This document shows positions 1 through 5,963 of a DNA stretch of 14,804 nucleotides, in pieces. The position numbers and the translations under genes were made by a program. The DNA is from JANWYT01 sp046719465. GTDB lineage: Bacteria; Chloroflexota; Anaerolineae; Aggregatilineales; Phototrophicaceae. Position 1 is the first letter of the stretch; the number at the start of each line of letters is the position of its first letter. Under the pieces are notes generated by a model that was not told the origin of the DNA, made no database searches, and saw nothing but the letters and a program-made list of their open reading frames with translations. Location: NCBI GenBank assembly GCA_046719465.1, contig JBDNCV010000095.1:1-14804 (forward strand). The letters are read 5' to 3'.

Positions 1-493
1 GGCTGCGTGGGTCGGGGGTCAGCGCGCTGGCTCCCATAAGCTGATGCGCGCTTTGGTTGGCGAACACAAGCCGCCCTGTGGTGTCTTGCGCGATGATGCT
101 GTCGTCCACGCTGTTGAGGATGACCTCTAACTCTTGACGCAGCCCATTGAGCGATTGCTGAAAGCGCAGGCGCTGCTCTTGCAGCCAACACACCCCACCA
201 GCAATCAGGATGAACAGCGTGTAGCGCACAAACTGGCTGATGTTGCTATCCAGCTCGGTGAAGGGCACAATCACAAAGAAATGCAGCAGCACCAGCGATA
301 CAACGATGCTGAACACGCCCGGCCACAGCCCACCCAGCCACGCTGTAAAAACAACCGCACCAAACAAGAAAATGAACAGCGACCCTTGCAGCAACTCCCA
401 CGTCGTGATCGTGGCGGTGACTGCAAGCGTTGCTGCAGCCGCTGCGATCAAATACGGCACTAACTCATGTTTACGAAGCGTTTGCCAAGTCAT
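1..493 (-). CDS. Sensor protein N-terminus (DUF4118-type membrane domain + PAS), partial
   Basis: This is the first 164 residues of a larger signalling protein, cut by the left window edge. I read it from the reverse strand, starting MTWQTLRKHELVPYLIAAAA. Four hydrophobic segments fall at about residues 11-30, 40-58, 60-80 and 88-106. The segment reading GLWPGVFSIVVSLVLLHFF is typical of the KdpD-type DUF4118 membrane domain. A short helix rich in Gln, Arg and Leu follows, then what looks like the start of a PAS domain (ILNSVDDSIIAQDTTGRLVF, then AN and a small hydrophobic stretch). Such proteins are usually membrane-anchored histidine kinases, but the output domain lies outside the window, so a diguanylate cyclase is also possible. 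A TGA lies in frame four codons upstream of the ATG, so this is the first available start. No strong ribosome site is visible. Confidence 0.8.
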   Translation of the reverse strand, partial: MTWQTLRKHELVPYLIAAAAATLAVTATITTWELLQGSLFIFLFGAVVFTAWLGGLWPGVFSIVVSLVLLHFFVIVPFTELDSNISQFVRYTLFILIAGGVCWLQEQRLRFQQSLNGLRQELEVILNSVDDSIIAQDTTGRLVFANQSAHQLMGASALTPDPRS

Positions 494-582
494 TAGATAA
501 GCTCATAACTACTGTGGACAATTCCCTCACATAGGTTACGCTAAATTGTCATCGATTGCGAATGAACGCTGGCAAAACCGCG

Positions 583-604
583 GCCCCCAACCTGCGCTGG
601 GGGC
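583..604 (-). terminator. Probable terminator of the DUF4203-like membrane protein gene
   Basis: A 7-bp GC-rich stem (583-589 with 598-604, GCCCCCA/TGGGGGC) with an 8-base loop lies just past the stop codon of the minus-strand gene. Read on the minus strand, it is followed a few bases later by TTTT. The U-tract is short, so termination may be partial. Confidence 0.5.
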
Positions 605-618
605 ACAATCGATGAGTG

Positions 619-1371
619 TTACGCCCGCATCCAGAACGAGCGCGGGCGATACGCACGACGGAACGAAATCCGGCTCGTGCGCATCAAGATAAGCTGAACG
701 ACAATGCCAACCGCAGCGAAGATCAACACCCAGAGGCCATCCAAACCCAGCCCCAGCGTAAGCATCTGACCGCCCACTACAGCAGCGATCACCACAAGCA
801 GTTCAAACGACAGACCGATCAGCACCAAACCGCCTACCACTGCTGCAACAATCAAGATCAAGGCTGAGACGGGCGCTAGACCCAACGCTGCCGCCACTGC
901 ATTGGTAAGGGCGATCCCCAGATACGCACCGATCAAGAACACGGCGACGAGATAGAACACTGCCGAAAGCGCCGCGCCGATCAAACCGCCTACAACCAAC
1001 GCCACCATGACGATGAGGGCGCTCTCATTGGCCACGAGTGATGCGGCCACACTCGCACCAACCAAGAAACCAGCCACGATAATGATGAAGTTGTAAATGC
1101 GCCAGCCCAGCACCAGCAGCAGTACCCCACCAACGATCAGCAGCACACGCGCCACGTCGGACTGCGGCGCAGCAGTGATCCGCGTGAGCAGGTCATCGAA
1201 TGTATCCGACGCAGCCGTAATTGCCGACGTGGCGGCCTCGGTCACGGTTTCGACGGCAGTTTCAAGCGCGGGTGTCGATTCTTGCGCGAAGGCAGCCAGC
1301 GACACAATCAGTATCAGCACGACAACTAAGCTGAGCAGCCCAAGCCGTTGCGTTAAGCGATTCAGTCTCAT
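619..1371 (-). CDS. Multi-pass membrane protein with signal peptide (DUF4203/TMEM198-like)
   Basis: A 250-residue, very hydrophobic protein. It starts with a basic N-terminus and a hydrophobic stretch ending in AFAQ (about residues 1-30), which reads as a cleavable signal peptide. A Thr/Ala/Glu-rich linker follows (about 31-75). From about residue 78 to 225 there are roughly six to seven closely packed hydrophobic segments with repeated small-residue GG and GA motifs (for example LLIVGGVLLLVLGWRIYNF and VALVVGGLIGAALSAVF). The tail is basic (RISFRRAYRPRSF). This layout resembles DUF4203/TM7S3-like proteins, whose function is unknown. The start is well supported: a perfect AGGAGG (1377-1382, reverse strand) sits five bases before the ATG. 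It appears to be a single-gene transcript with its own terminator. The family assignment rests on pattern only. Confidence 0.75.
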   Translation of the reverse strand: MRLNRLTQRLGLLSLVVVLILIVSLAAFAQESTPALETAVETVTEAATSAITAASDTFDDLLTRITAAPQSDVARVLLIVGGVLLLVLGWRIYNFIIIVAGFLVGASVAASLVANESALIVMVALVVGGLIGAALSAVFYLVAVFLIGAYLGIALTNAVAAALGLAPVSALILIVAAVVGGLVLIGLSFELLVVIAAVVGGQMLTLGLGLDGLWVLIFAAVGIVVQLILMRTSRISFRRAYRPRSFWMRA

Positions 1372-1599
1372 CGTTTCCTCCTGCGTGTGTTGATAGCCTC
1401 ATTCTATGAAGCCACCCGCACGGTTTGATGAGACACACGGGGCGAATCGGCTGCCCACATGTCCTATTTACAAAAGCACTTACATAAGCATCATTAGCCA
1501 CCTGACCTATTCCAAGTTAGGCTGTGCGGCACATCCAGCCTGTTCAGAGCCACGTTACATTAAGAGCATCAACCACGACAAACGCAAAGGAGCAACGAA

Positions 1600-1815
1600 A
1601 TGTCTGCTGGGATGTGGGATCAGATCGCTGGGAAGTGGAAGCAAATCCGTGGGGAGATTCGCTCGCGTTGGGGCGAATTGACCGATGACGAGCTAGATGT
1701 CATCGCCGGTGAGCGTGACAAGCTCGCAGGCAAAATTCAAGAGCGCTACGGCATCGCTAAGGACGAGGCCAACCGCCAGATCGACGAGTGGGCTGAGAAG
1801 TTGAAGTTCGATTAA
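1600..1815 (+). CDS. CsbD-like stress protein
   Basis: A 71-residue soluble, highly charged protein starting MSAGMWDQIAGKWKQIRGEI. The W-x-x-I-x-G-x-W-x-x-x-x-G-x-I opening and the later LTDDELDVIAGERDKLAGKI segment are hallmarks of the CsbD family. Its length is typical for that family. CsbD proteins are general-stress proteins (sigma-B controlled in Bacillus) of unknown biochemical role; here only membership is claimed. A good ribosome site (AAGGAG, about 1588-1593) precedes the ATG, and a strong terminator follows, so the gene is probably monocistronic. The 228 bases upstream, shared with the divergent membrane-protein gene, show no convincing sigma-70 boxes. Confidence 0.9.
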   Translation: MSAGMWDQIAGKWKQIRGEIRSRWGELTDDELDVIAGERDKLAGKIQERYGIAKDEANRQIDEWAEKLKFD

Positions 1816-1846
1816 GCCACACACATCACACAAGCTGCTGTAAGGG

Positions 1847-1880
1847 CAACCGCCTTTTTCAGATAGGCGGTTGTTCTTTT
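1847..1880 (+). terminator. Rho-independent terminator of the CsbD-like gene
   Basis: An 8-bp stem CAACCGCC (1847-1854) with GGCGGTTG (1866-1873) and an 11-base loop is followed directly by TTCTTTT. It lies about 30 bases past the csbD-like stop codon. Confidence 0.85.
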
Positions 1881-2026
1881 GCCGTGCGCTTGCGCCATCC
1901 CCCAACTAGCCTATACGGACGCCCACTACTACGCCTGCCACAAGATGAACCGCTACGCTCATCCACCACCATCCCAAAGCAGTGTAGAATGCGAAGCATC
2001 AACTAAGAGATCAAGTGAGGTATGAG

Positions 2027-2314
2027 ATGAGCGAACGAATTTACTACAGCCACGAGGCTGCCCAGCGTGCCTACCGTGAGCGGGTCGTCATGGCCTTGAT
2101 CGTTGCCGGTTTTGGCATCGGCATCGGTGCTGTGTTGGCGCTGCTGCTGGCCCCGCGCACGGGTGAGGAGACGCGCCGCCAGCTTGGCGAGTCCCTCGAG
2201 CAGGCCAATCAACACGGGCGTGCCGCCGCGGAGACGGCCTTCCAGAACGTCCGCGAGGGCGCCAGCAAGCTGCAAGATGACGTTCAGAACCGACTGAAGA
2301 AAGCCACTGGCTGA
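2027..2314 (+). CDS. YtxH domain-containing protein
   Basis: A 95-residue protein: a polar N-terminus (MSERIYYSHEAAQRAYRERV), one transmembrane segment rich in Gly/Ala/Ile (about residues 24-45), then APRTGEETRRQLGESLEQAN and an amphipathic helical tail likely to form a coiled coil. The glycine-rich TM segment followed by LAPRTGEETR is the YtxH family signature. YtxH proteins are general-stress membrane proteins of unknown biochemical role. An upstream GTG at 2015 would add four residues, but its GTGAGG sequence makes a better ribosome site for the ATG at 2027 (six-base spacing), so I use 2027. A terminator follows, so it is probably a single-gene unit next to the CsbD-like gene. Confidence 0.85.
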   Translation: MSERIYYSHEAAQRAYRERVVMALIVAGFGIGIGAVLALLLAPRTGEETRRQLGESLEQANQHGRAAAETAFQNVREGASKLQDDVQNRLKKATG

Positions 2315-2361
2315 GCCTAAAGTATCCACTGCCGAGGCGGAGCCTATCGTCATACAATTTG

Positions 2362-2390
2362 AAGTGTGAGCTTCTCTGCTCACACTTTTT
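2362..2390 (+). terminator. Rho-independent terminator of the YtxH-like gene
   Basis: A perfect 10-bp stem AAGTGTGAGC (2362-2371) with GCTCACACTT (2378-2387), a 6-base loop and a run of five T at 2386-2390. It separates the ytxH-like gene from the corA-like gene. Confidence 0.92.
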
Positions 2391-2428
2391 GCTTGAAAGT
2401 TCGCCGCTTTTAAGGAAGTCTGTTAAGG

Positions 2429-3451
2429 ATGAGTCAGGAACCCTCGATGATACGCTCACTGCTGGTTGAAGGTGGACCTAACGCTGAGAGCTTTACCCTG
2501 CGTCGCAACGTCGAACGTGCCGATTTGATCGCAGCCATCCGCGCGAACGCCATGGCGTGGGTCGATGTCGTCAACCCCACACGTGAAGAGATCGACTGGT
2601 TGGCCGAGACGTTTGCGTTGAGCCTCGCCGTCACACAAGACCTGCTGCGGGCGGATCGTCGTCCGTCGCTGTTGGTCTACCCAACACACTTGTTCCTCTC
2701 GTTCTTTCAGCCTTACATTCAAGCAGGCCAAGTGCGCGGACACGAGATCCACTGTGTGATGACCGACACCTGCTTCATCACCGTGCGCCCCTCAGAGGCG
2801 GACGCCTTCGAAGATGCCTATGAACGGGCCGCCCAAAACCTCGACGCATGGCAGAACGGCAGCGCCTACTTGCTCTACCTCACTGCACAGCACATCGTCG
2901 ATGCCTACTACCCCCTGCTAGATCGCATGAGCAACCAGCTCAACACGTTGGAAGAAAAGCTGCTCGACAGCGACTTTCAAGGAACCGCCGACGAAAAGTG
3001 GCGCAAGCCGGTCTATCGTATCAAGCAGCAGTTGATCAACCTGCGCCAGATGGTCGCCCCACAGCGGGAAGTTCTCTCCAGCGTCATCGGTGAGACACGC
3101 CTTGGCGAGACCGACAACATCCGTGACCTGTTCCGCCATCTCTATGAGCGACTTCTGCGCGTCTACGATGTGATCGACTCGCAGCGCGACCTCTCCAGCA
3201 ACGTGCTCGACATGATGCAGAACCTCGAATCACGGAAGATGGTAGAGGCGGTCAACCGCCTCACCATCCTCTCGATGATCTTCTTGCCGCTCACGTTTTT
3301 AAGCGCGTGGTTCGAGCTGGGCTTCGCCACCACCTCCGAGCCAGTCGAGCTGCCGATCAGCGGGGCAGCGATGTTCGCCATTATTATTGTGGGCATGATC
3401 GTATCAACCGTGGCGCTAAGTTTATTCTTCCGGCGGCGCGGCTGGCTGTGA
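2429..3451 (+). CDS. CorA-superfamily transporter-like protein lacking the GMN motif
   Basis: A 340-residue protein with the CorA layout: a mixed alpha/beta cytoplasmic N-terminal domain (about 1-150), a long helical stalk (about 155-275, including YPLLDRMSNQLNTLEEKLLD and IKQQLINLRQMVAPQREVLS), and two C-terminal membrane helices (about 277-295 and 315-334) ending in the basic FFRRRGWL. The line LTILSMIFLPLTFLS matches the canonical CorA TM1. CorA channels carry Mg2+ or Co2+ and need the Gly-Met-Asn selectivity motif right after TM1. Here that position reads AWFELGF, so GMN is replaced by Glu-Leu-Gly (residues 296-298). The substrate is therefore open. Two starts are possible: 2429, with AAGGA 12 bases upstream, or 2447 (MIRSLLVEG), with AGGA at better spacing. 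The 3' end overlaps the convergent phosphatase gene by 30 bases. Confidence 0.85.
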   Translation: MSQEPSMIRSLLVEGGPNAESFTLRRNVERADLIAAIRANAMAWVDVVNPTREEIDWLAETFALSLAVTQDLLRADRRPSLLVYPTHLFLSFFQPYIQAGQVRGHEIHCVMTDTCFITVRPSEADAFEDAYERAAQNLDAWQNGSAYLLYLTAQHIVDAYYPLLDRMSNQLNTLEEKLLDSDFQGTADEKWRKPVYRIKQQLINLRQMVAPQREVLSSVIGETRLGETDNIRDLFRHLYERLLRVYDVIDSQRDLSSNVLDMMQNLESRKMVEAVNRLTILSMIFLPLTFLSAWFELGFATTSEPVELPISGAAMFAIIIVGMIVSTVALSLFFRRRGWL

Positions 3452-4006
3452 GGCCGCGTGCTGCTCTGCAAATGTCACTAATTGGGCGCGTTGGGTAGGC
3501 ACAGGCCGGATGAACGGGCGCACCGTGCGGATGTAATCCCATGCTTCATCCGGCGTCAAGCCCGTGCTCACTAAGTACGCGGCGACCATTGTCGGCCCGC
3601 GCCCCAAACCCTCCCAACAGTGAATGTAGACCTTGCCGCCATCAGCAAAGATCTCACGCATGAAGTCTACCCCCTGCGCAAGGTGTTCCAGCGTGGGCGC
3701 GGTGTTATCCACCGTGGGCAGGTACAAATAGCGCAGTTGATCCGTCTTGCGTGCCAAGCGGTCGAGGTAATCGTACTCGTCGCGCAGGTTGATGATGCCC
3801 TTAACACCGATCTTGGCCAGCACTGGCCAAACACGTCGCGCTGGCTGCCCACCCAACAAGATATCCGGTGTGATCCAACTATAACGCCAGATCGGGCGGC
3901 CCAGCAGCTTGCGCCCGAACTTGTCGATGCCAGCCATCGCTGTCAGGCGCGGCCCGTGCGTTCGCAGTTGGTCAGCGAGGCGTTTGATCTCTACCACAAT
4001 GCTCAT
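3422..4006 (-). CDS. Dual-specificity/tyrosine-type protein phosphatase-like protein
   Basis: A 194-residue cytoplasmic protein. The catalytic P-loop reads VYIHCWEGLGRGPTMVAAYL, giving an intact His-Cys-x5-Arg signature of cysteine-based phosphatases. Upstream, ILLGGQPARRVWPVLAKIGV and KGIINLRDEYDYL match the fold's N-terminal strands (the family commonly reads 'G~~p~~~~~~~l~~~Gv~~vinL'), and LPTVDNTAPT carries a plausible general-acid Asp. The C-terminus (PDEAWDYIRTVRPFIRPVPT, then QRAQLVTFAEQH) is also typical. The target could be a protein, a nucleotide or a phospholipid. The start at 4006 (MSIVVEIKRLADQL) is favoured by AAGGAG six bases upstream; an upstream ATG at 4045 would add 13 residues without a ribosome site. 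The Ala/Pro-rich tail overlaps the corA-like gene end. Confidence 0.82.
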   Translation of the reverse strand: MSIVVEIKRLADQLRTHGPRLTAMAGIDKFGRKLLGRPIWRYSWITPDILLGGQPARRVWPVLAKIGVKGIINLRDEYDYLDRLARKTDQLRYLYLPTVDNTAPTLEHLAQGVDFMREIFADGGKVYIHCWEGLGRGPTMVAAYLVSTGLTPDEAWDYIRTVRPFIRPVPTQRAQLVTFAEQHAASQPAAPPEE

Positions 4007-4026
4007 CTGTGTCTCCTTGCGATAAC

Positions 4027-4062
4027 GAAAGAGGCCTGCATCCATGATACAGGCCTTCTTTC
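4027..4062 (-). terminator. Hairpin between the DUF1328-like gene and the phosphatase gene
   Basis: Arms GAAAGAGGCCTG (4027-4038) and CAGGCCTTCTTTC (4050-4062) pair with one bulged base and an 11-base loop. Read on the minus strand it ends in CTTTCGTT, a weak U-tract. It lies 19 bases after the DUF1328-type stop and just upstream of the phosphatase ribosome site, so it could be a terminator or attenuator that also limits read-through. Confidence 0.5.
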
Positions 4063-4080
4063 AGTGGGGTCATCGGTCGT

Positions 4081-4245
4081 TTAGCTGAGGATGCGGCGGC
4101 CTAGCACCAACGCGGCGATGAACAGGATGACGAACAAGATGAACAAGAACTGAGCGATCCCTGCGGCAGCACCGGCGATCCCGCTGAAGCCGAACAGGGC
4201 GGCCACCAACGCAATAATCAGGAAGAAAAAGGCCCAACGCAACAT
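4081..4245 (-). CDS. DUF1328/YtjA-type small membrane protein
   Basis: A 54-residue peptide read from the reverse strand: it starts MLRWAFFFLIIALVAALFGF, continues through SGIAGAAAGIAQFLFILFVI and ends in LGRRILS. Two hydrophobic helices are joined by a Gly/Ala-rich turn. The LRWAxxFLxIAxxAAxxGFxGIAGxxAGIAxxLFxxF pattern is the signature of the DUF1328 (YtjA) family, usually 50-60 residues. Such proteins are predicted inner-membrane proteins of unknown function, often found with stress genes. A GGAG ribosome site lies eight bases before the ATG (reverse strand, about 4254-4257). The gene may be co-transcribed with the phosphatase gene, but a hairpin lies between them. Confidence 0.85.
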   Translation of the reverse strand: MLRWAFFFLIIALVAALFGFSGIAGAAAGIAQFLFILFVILFIAALVLGRRILS

Positions 4246-4384
4246 GGTGTTTACTCCGTGTCTGATTTGAACGATTCAGGCGTTACATCATGCCCTTACT
4301 TTATGCCACGCCGCGCCGAGGCAGATCAGCCAGTGGGCGTTTTTTTAAGTAGGCCATGTGGGGGGTTGCGCTTCCACCATCTAG

Positions 4385-4618
4385 CCGCCACAGAACAGCC
4401 ACATTACCCAGTGCTTAGCACGGCAAGTTAGCTGCGTTGTAAGCCAGCGCGCTGATGCAACCCTCAAGCTAGAGCCGTGGGTGCTGGAGGGCGACCATCT
4501 GACCGTCTCTGTTGAGGTGCGGCGGCTGTCTCAAGCTCAGTTCAAAGATGAGCCGGAATTCTGCGCGGCGCTTAGTGCTGCTGAGATCAAGTTCCGCAAG
4601 TGGACGTTTCAGCGCTGA
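4385..4618 (+). pseudogene. C-terminal remnant of a decayed gene (possibly DUF3891-like)
   Basis: An open frame from the TAG at 4382 to the TGA at 4616-4618 has no ATG, GTG or TTG at a plausible start. Its last 54 codons (from about 4454) look protein-like: LKLEPWVLEGDHLTVSVEVR, then RLSQAQFKDEPEFCAALSAA, then EIKFRKWTFQR. The pattern of a Pro-Trp motif, a beta-strand with an Arg, then F-x-D-x-x-E, A-L-x-A-A and a final W-T resembles, from memory, the C-terminus of DUF3891-type proteins. I read it as the 3' remnant of a gene whose front has been lost. The family link is tentative. The rest of the 374-base gap (4246-4619) shows only a T7 run (4340-4346) and no other gene. Confidence 0.4.
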
Positions 4619-4619
4619 T

Positions 4620-5675
4620 TCAGCACGGTGTCAGGCTGCCCAGCACATCCGCCAGAGAAGCCTCGGCCAGCGCCATACGCTCATCGGCTGCGCCGTAGTA
4701 GACGCGCAGCACTCCGTTGTGAATCAATGCGCCGCATGTGAAGACGACATTGCCGAAGAAACCCTCCAGTTCATAGGGCGCAGTCGGCTCAAGGATAGGC
4801 GTCAGGCTGCGGGCGATCACCCGAGCGGGATCGTCATACGGTGTGAGATACGCGCCCAAGCAATAGCGATCTTGGCGATCCGCCGCGTGGTAGATCGACA
4901 GCCAGCCCTGCTCTGTCCAGAGCGGTGGCGCGCCCCCGCCGATCCGTCCTGATTCCCATCCGTCGGGCTGCACGCGCAGCACAACCTGATGCTGCCCCCA
5001 ATGCACCATATCCGGCGAAGTCGCCAGCCAGATGTTGAACTGATGACTGTACGCAGGCATCGGGCGATGATACGCCACGTAAAGCCCACCGATCTTACGT
5101 GGGAAGATCGCCACGTCGCGGTTGGAAGGCAAGAACATCAACCCTAGCGGCTCGTGCTGTGTGAAGTCCTCCGTGCGCACCAAACCGGTGGCAATGCCGT
5201 GAGGGCTGACCGCGGTGTAGTTAACGTAATACATTTGATCGTCTTCGTGCCATGTGATGCGCGCGTCCTCGATGCCATAGCTGGCGTATTCAGGATCGTA
5301 AGCCAGCCAACAGCCACCATCAAACGTAAAGTGGACGCCATCGCGGCTGCGCCCGAGGCGCAAATGGCTGATGCTCGTCAGCCACATTTGCCCCGTAACG
5401 GCATGGCGCACCATGCGCGGATCGTGGGTGTGATACGATGGGTCATCGCGCCGGATATGCTTCAGCGTGAGTTCGCCCGCTGCGTTCACATACGGGCAGT
5501 GGATCCAACCATCATCGCTTGGCTGAGGCCGCTCGGCCACACGCAGCAGCATCACCACCTCATCGCCGTTAACCGCCACTCCTGCGTTGAACGTGCCTAT
5601 GACTTCAAACCCTTCTGTGGCGCTAGCAACGTCAGCAGGTGAGATCAACGGGTTGGCAGGTGAACGGCTGAACAT
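4620..5675 (-). CDS. GH130 family glycoside phosphorylase/hydrolase (first copy)
   Basis: A 351-residue cytoplasmic enzyme with no signal peptide. GH130 enzymes are five-bladed beta-propellers acting on beta-mannosides, either by phosphorolysis (yielding mannose 1-phosphate) or hydrolysis. Family marks: the opening FSRSPANPLISPADV, the catalytic-Asp segment YGIEDARITW (Asp137, predicted proton donor), DVAIFPRKIGGLYVAYHRP, GGGAPPLWTEQGWLSIYHA and a C-terminal FFGNVVFTCGALIHNG. The Lys and His-Arg in the FPxKI...YHR segment fit the anion site of phosphorylases better than the known hydrolases, but I could not align all of the residues. The start at 5675 is chosen because AGGAG lies seven bases upstream; the ATG at 5690 would add five residues and overlap that site. 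The gene diverges from lacI and has its own promoter and operator core. It differs clearly from the second GH130 at 12865, so the two are probably of different subfamilies. Confidence 0.88.
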   Translation of the reverse strand: MFSRSPANPLISPADVASATEGFEVIGTFNAGVAVNGDEVVMLLRVAERPQPSDDGWIHCPYVNAAGELTLKHIRRDDPSYHTHDPRMVRHAVTGQMWLTSISHLRLGRSRDGVHFTFDGGCWLAYDPEYASYGIEDARITWHEDDQMYYVNYTAVSPHGIATGLVRTEDFTQHEPLGLMFLPSNRDVAIFPRKIGGLYVAYHRPMPAYSHQFNIWLATSPDMVHWGQHQVVLRVQPDGWESGRIGGGAPPLWTEQGWLSIYHAADRQDRYCLGAYLTPYDDPARVIARSLTPILEPTAPYELEGFFGNVVFTCGALIHNGVLRVYYGAADERMALAEASLADVLGSLTPC

Positions 5676-5725
5676 GACGCGGCTCCTCATGATGAAAAAC
5701 GGTATCCGATGGGCTGATCGTCTGG

Positions 5726-5754
5726 ATTATAAGCGTTTTATGGCTGCACACCAA
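5726..5754 (-). promoter_or_regulatory. Promoter of the minus-strand GH130 gene
   Basis: On the minus strand TATAAT (5731-5726) is a perfect -10 box. Seventeen bases upstream lies TTGGTG (5754-5749), a partial -35 match (TTG conserved). The predicted transcript starts about 45 bases before the GH130 start codon. The LacI-type core at 5730-5738 overlaps the -10 box. Confidence 0.6.
5729..5741. promoter_or_regulatory. LacI-type operator, minus-promoter copy
   Basis: ATAAGCGTTTTAT contains the AA-n-CG-n-TT core of LacI-family operators centred on CG at 5734-5735. It shares the nine bases TAAGCGTTT with the site at 5919-5927. The outer flanks are not symmetric, so it may bind more weakly. It overlaps the GH130 -10 region, where binding would block RNA polymerase. 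Confidence 0.55.
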
Positions 5755-5882
5755 TTCTAGAGCTTTTACGTTATTTACTTACGCAGTTCTTTATCAATCG
5801 CCACATGTTGACACAAAAAACCTTCCTAAAGAGCTTTTATTCTCAAGAAGATAGTGATTTTTATCGAAAATACAAGGAGTAA

Positions 5883-5911
5883 TTGACAATCAAGGAAAAA
5901 TTCGCTACGCT
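5883..5911 (+). promoter_or_regulatory. Promoter of lacI and perhaps the downstream locus
   Basis: TTGACA (5883-5888) is a perfect -35 box. Seventeen bases later TACGCT (5906-5911) is a partial -10 box. The region is AT-rich compared with the flanking genes. The LacI-type operator begins six bases after the -10 box, so it would cover the start of transcription. Confidence 0.5.
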
Positions 5912-5916
5912 AAATA

Positions 5917-5933
5917 CGTAAGCGTTTACGCTT
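5917..5933. promoter_or_regulatory. LacI-type operator, plus-promoter copy
   Basis: CGTAAGCGTTTACG (5917-5930) has perfectly paired outer arms CGTAA/TTACG around a central CG step, the classic layout of LacI-family sites. It overlaps a second perfect inverted arm pair AAGCGT/ACGCTT (5920-5933). It lies just after the predicted -10 box and about 31 bases before the lacI start codon, suggesting autoregulation. Confidence 0.75.
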
Positions 5934-5963
5934 CTGCTTACAGCCTAAGATATGGGTTACGTT

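Noticed and set aside
1394..1599. Short open frames in both directions between the divergent membrane-protein and CsbD-like genes
   Set aside because: They overlap the true gene starts, have no ribosome sites and read as non-protein-like sequence; the stretch is treated as a divergent regulatory spacer without clear boxes.
4309..4346. Possible plus-strand terminator before a run of seven T
   Set aside because: Only a short imperfect stem with a very large loop can be drawn, and there is no plus-strand gene upstream that needs it.
5808..5836. Second TTGACA box in the divergent spacer
   Set aside because: No acceptable -10 box follows at 16-18 bases (it reads GAGCTT at 17), so the TTGACA at 5883 is preferred.
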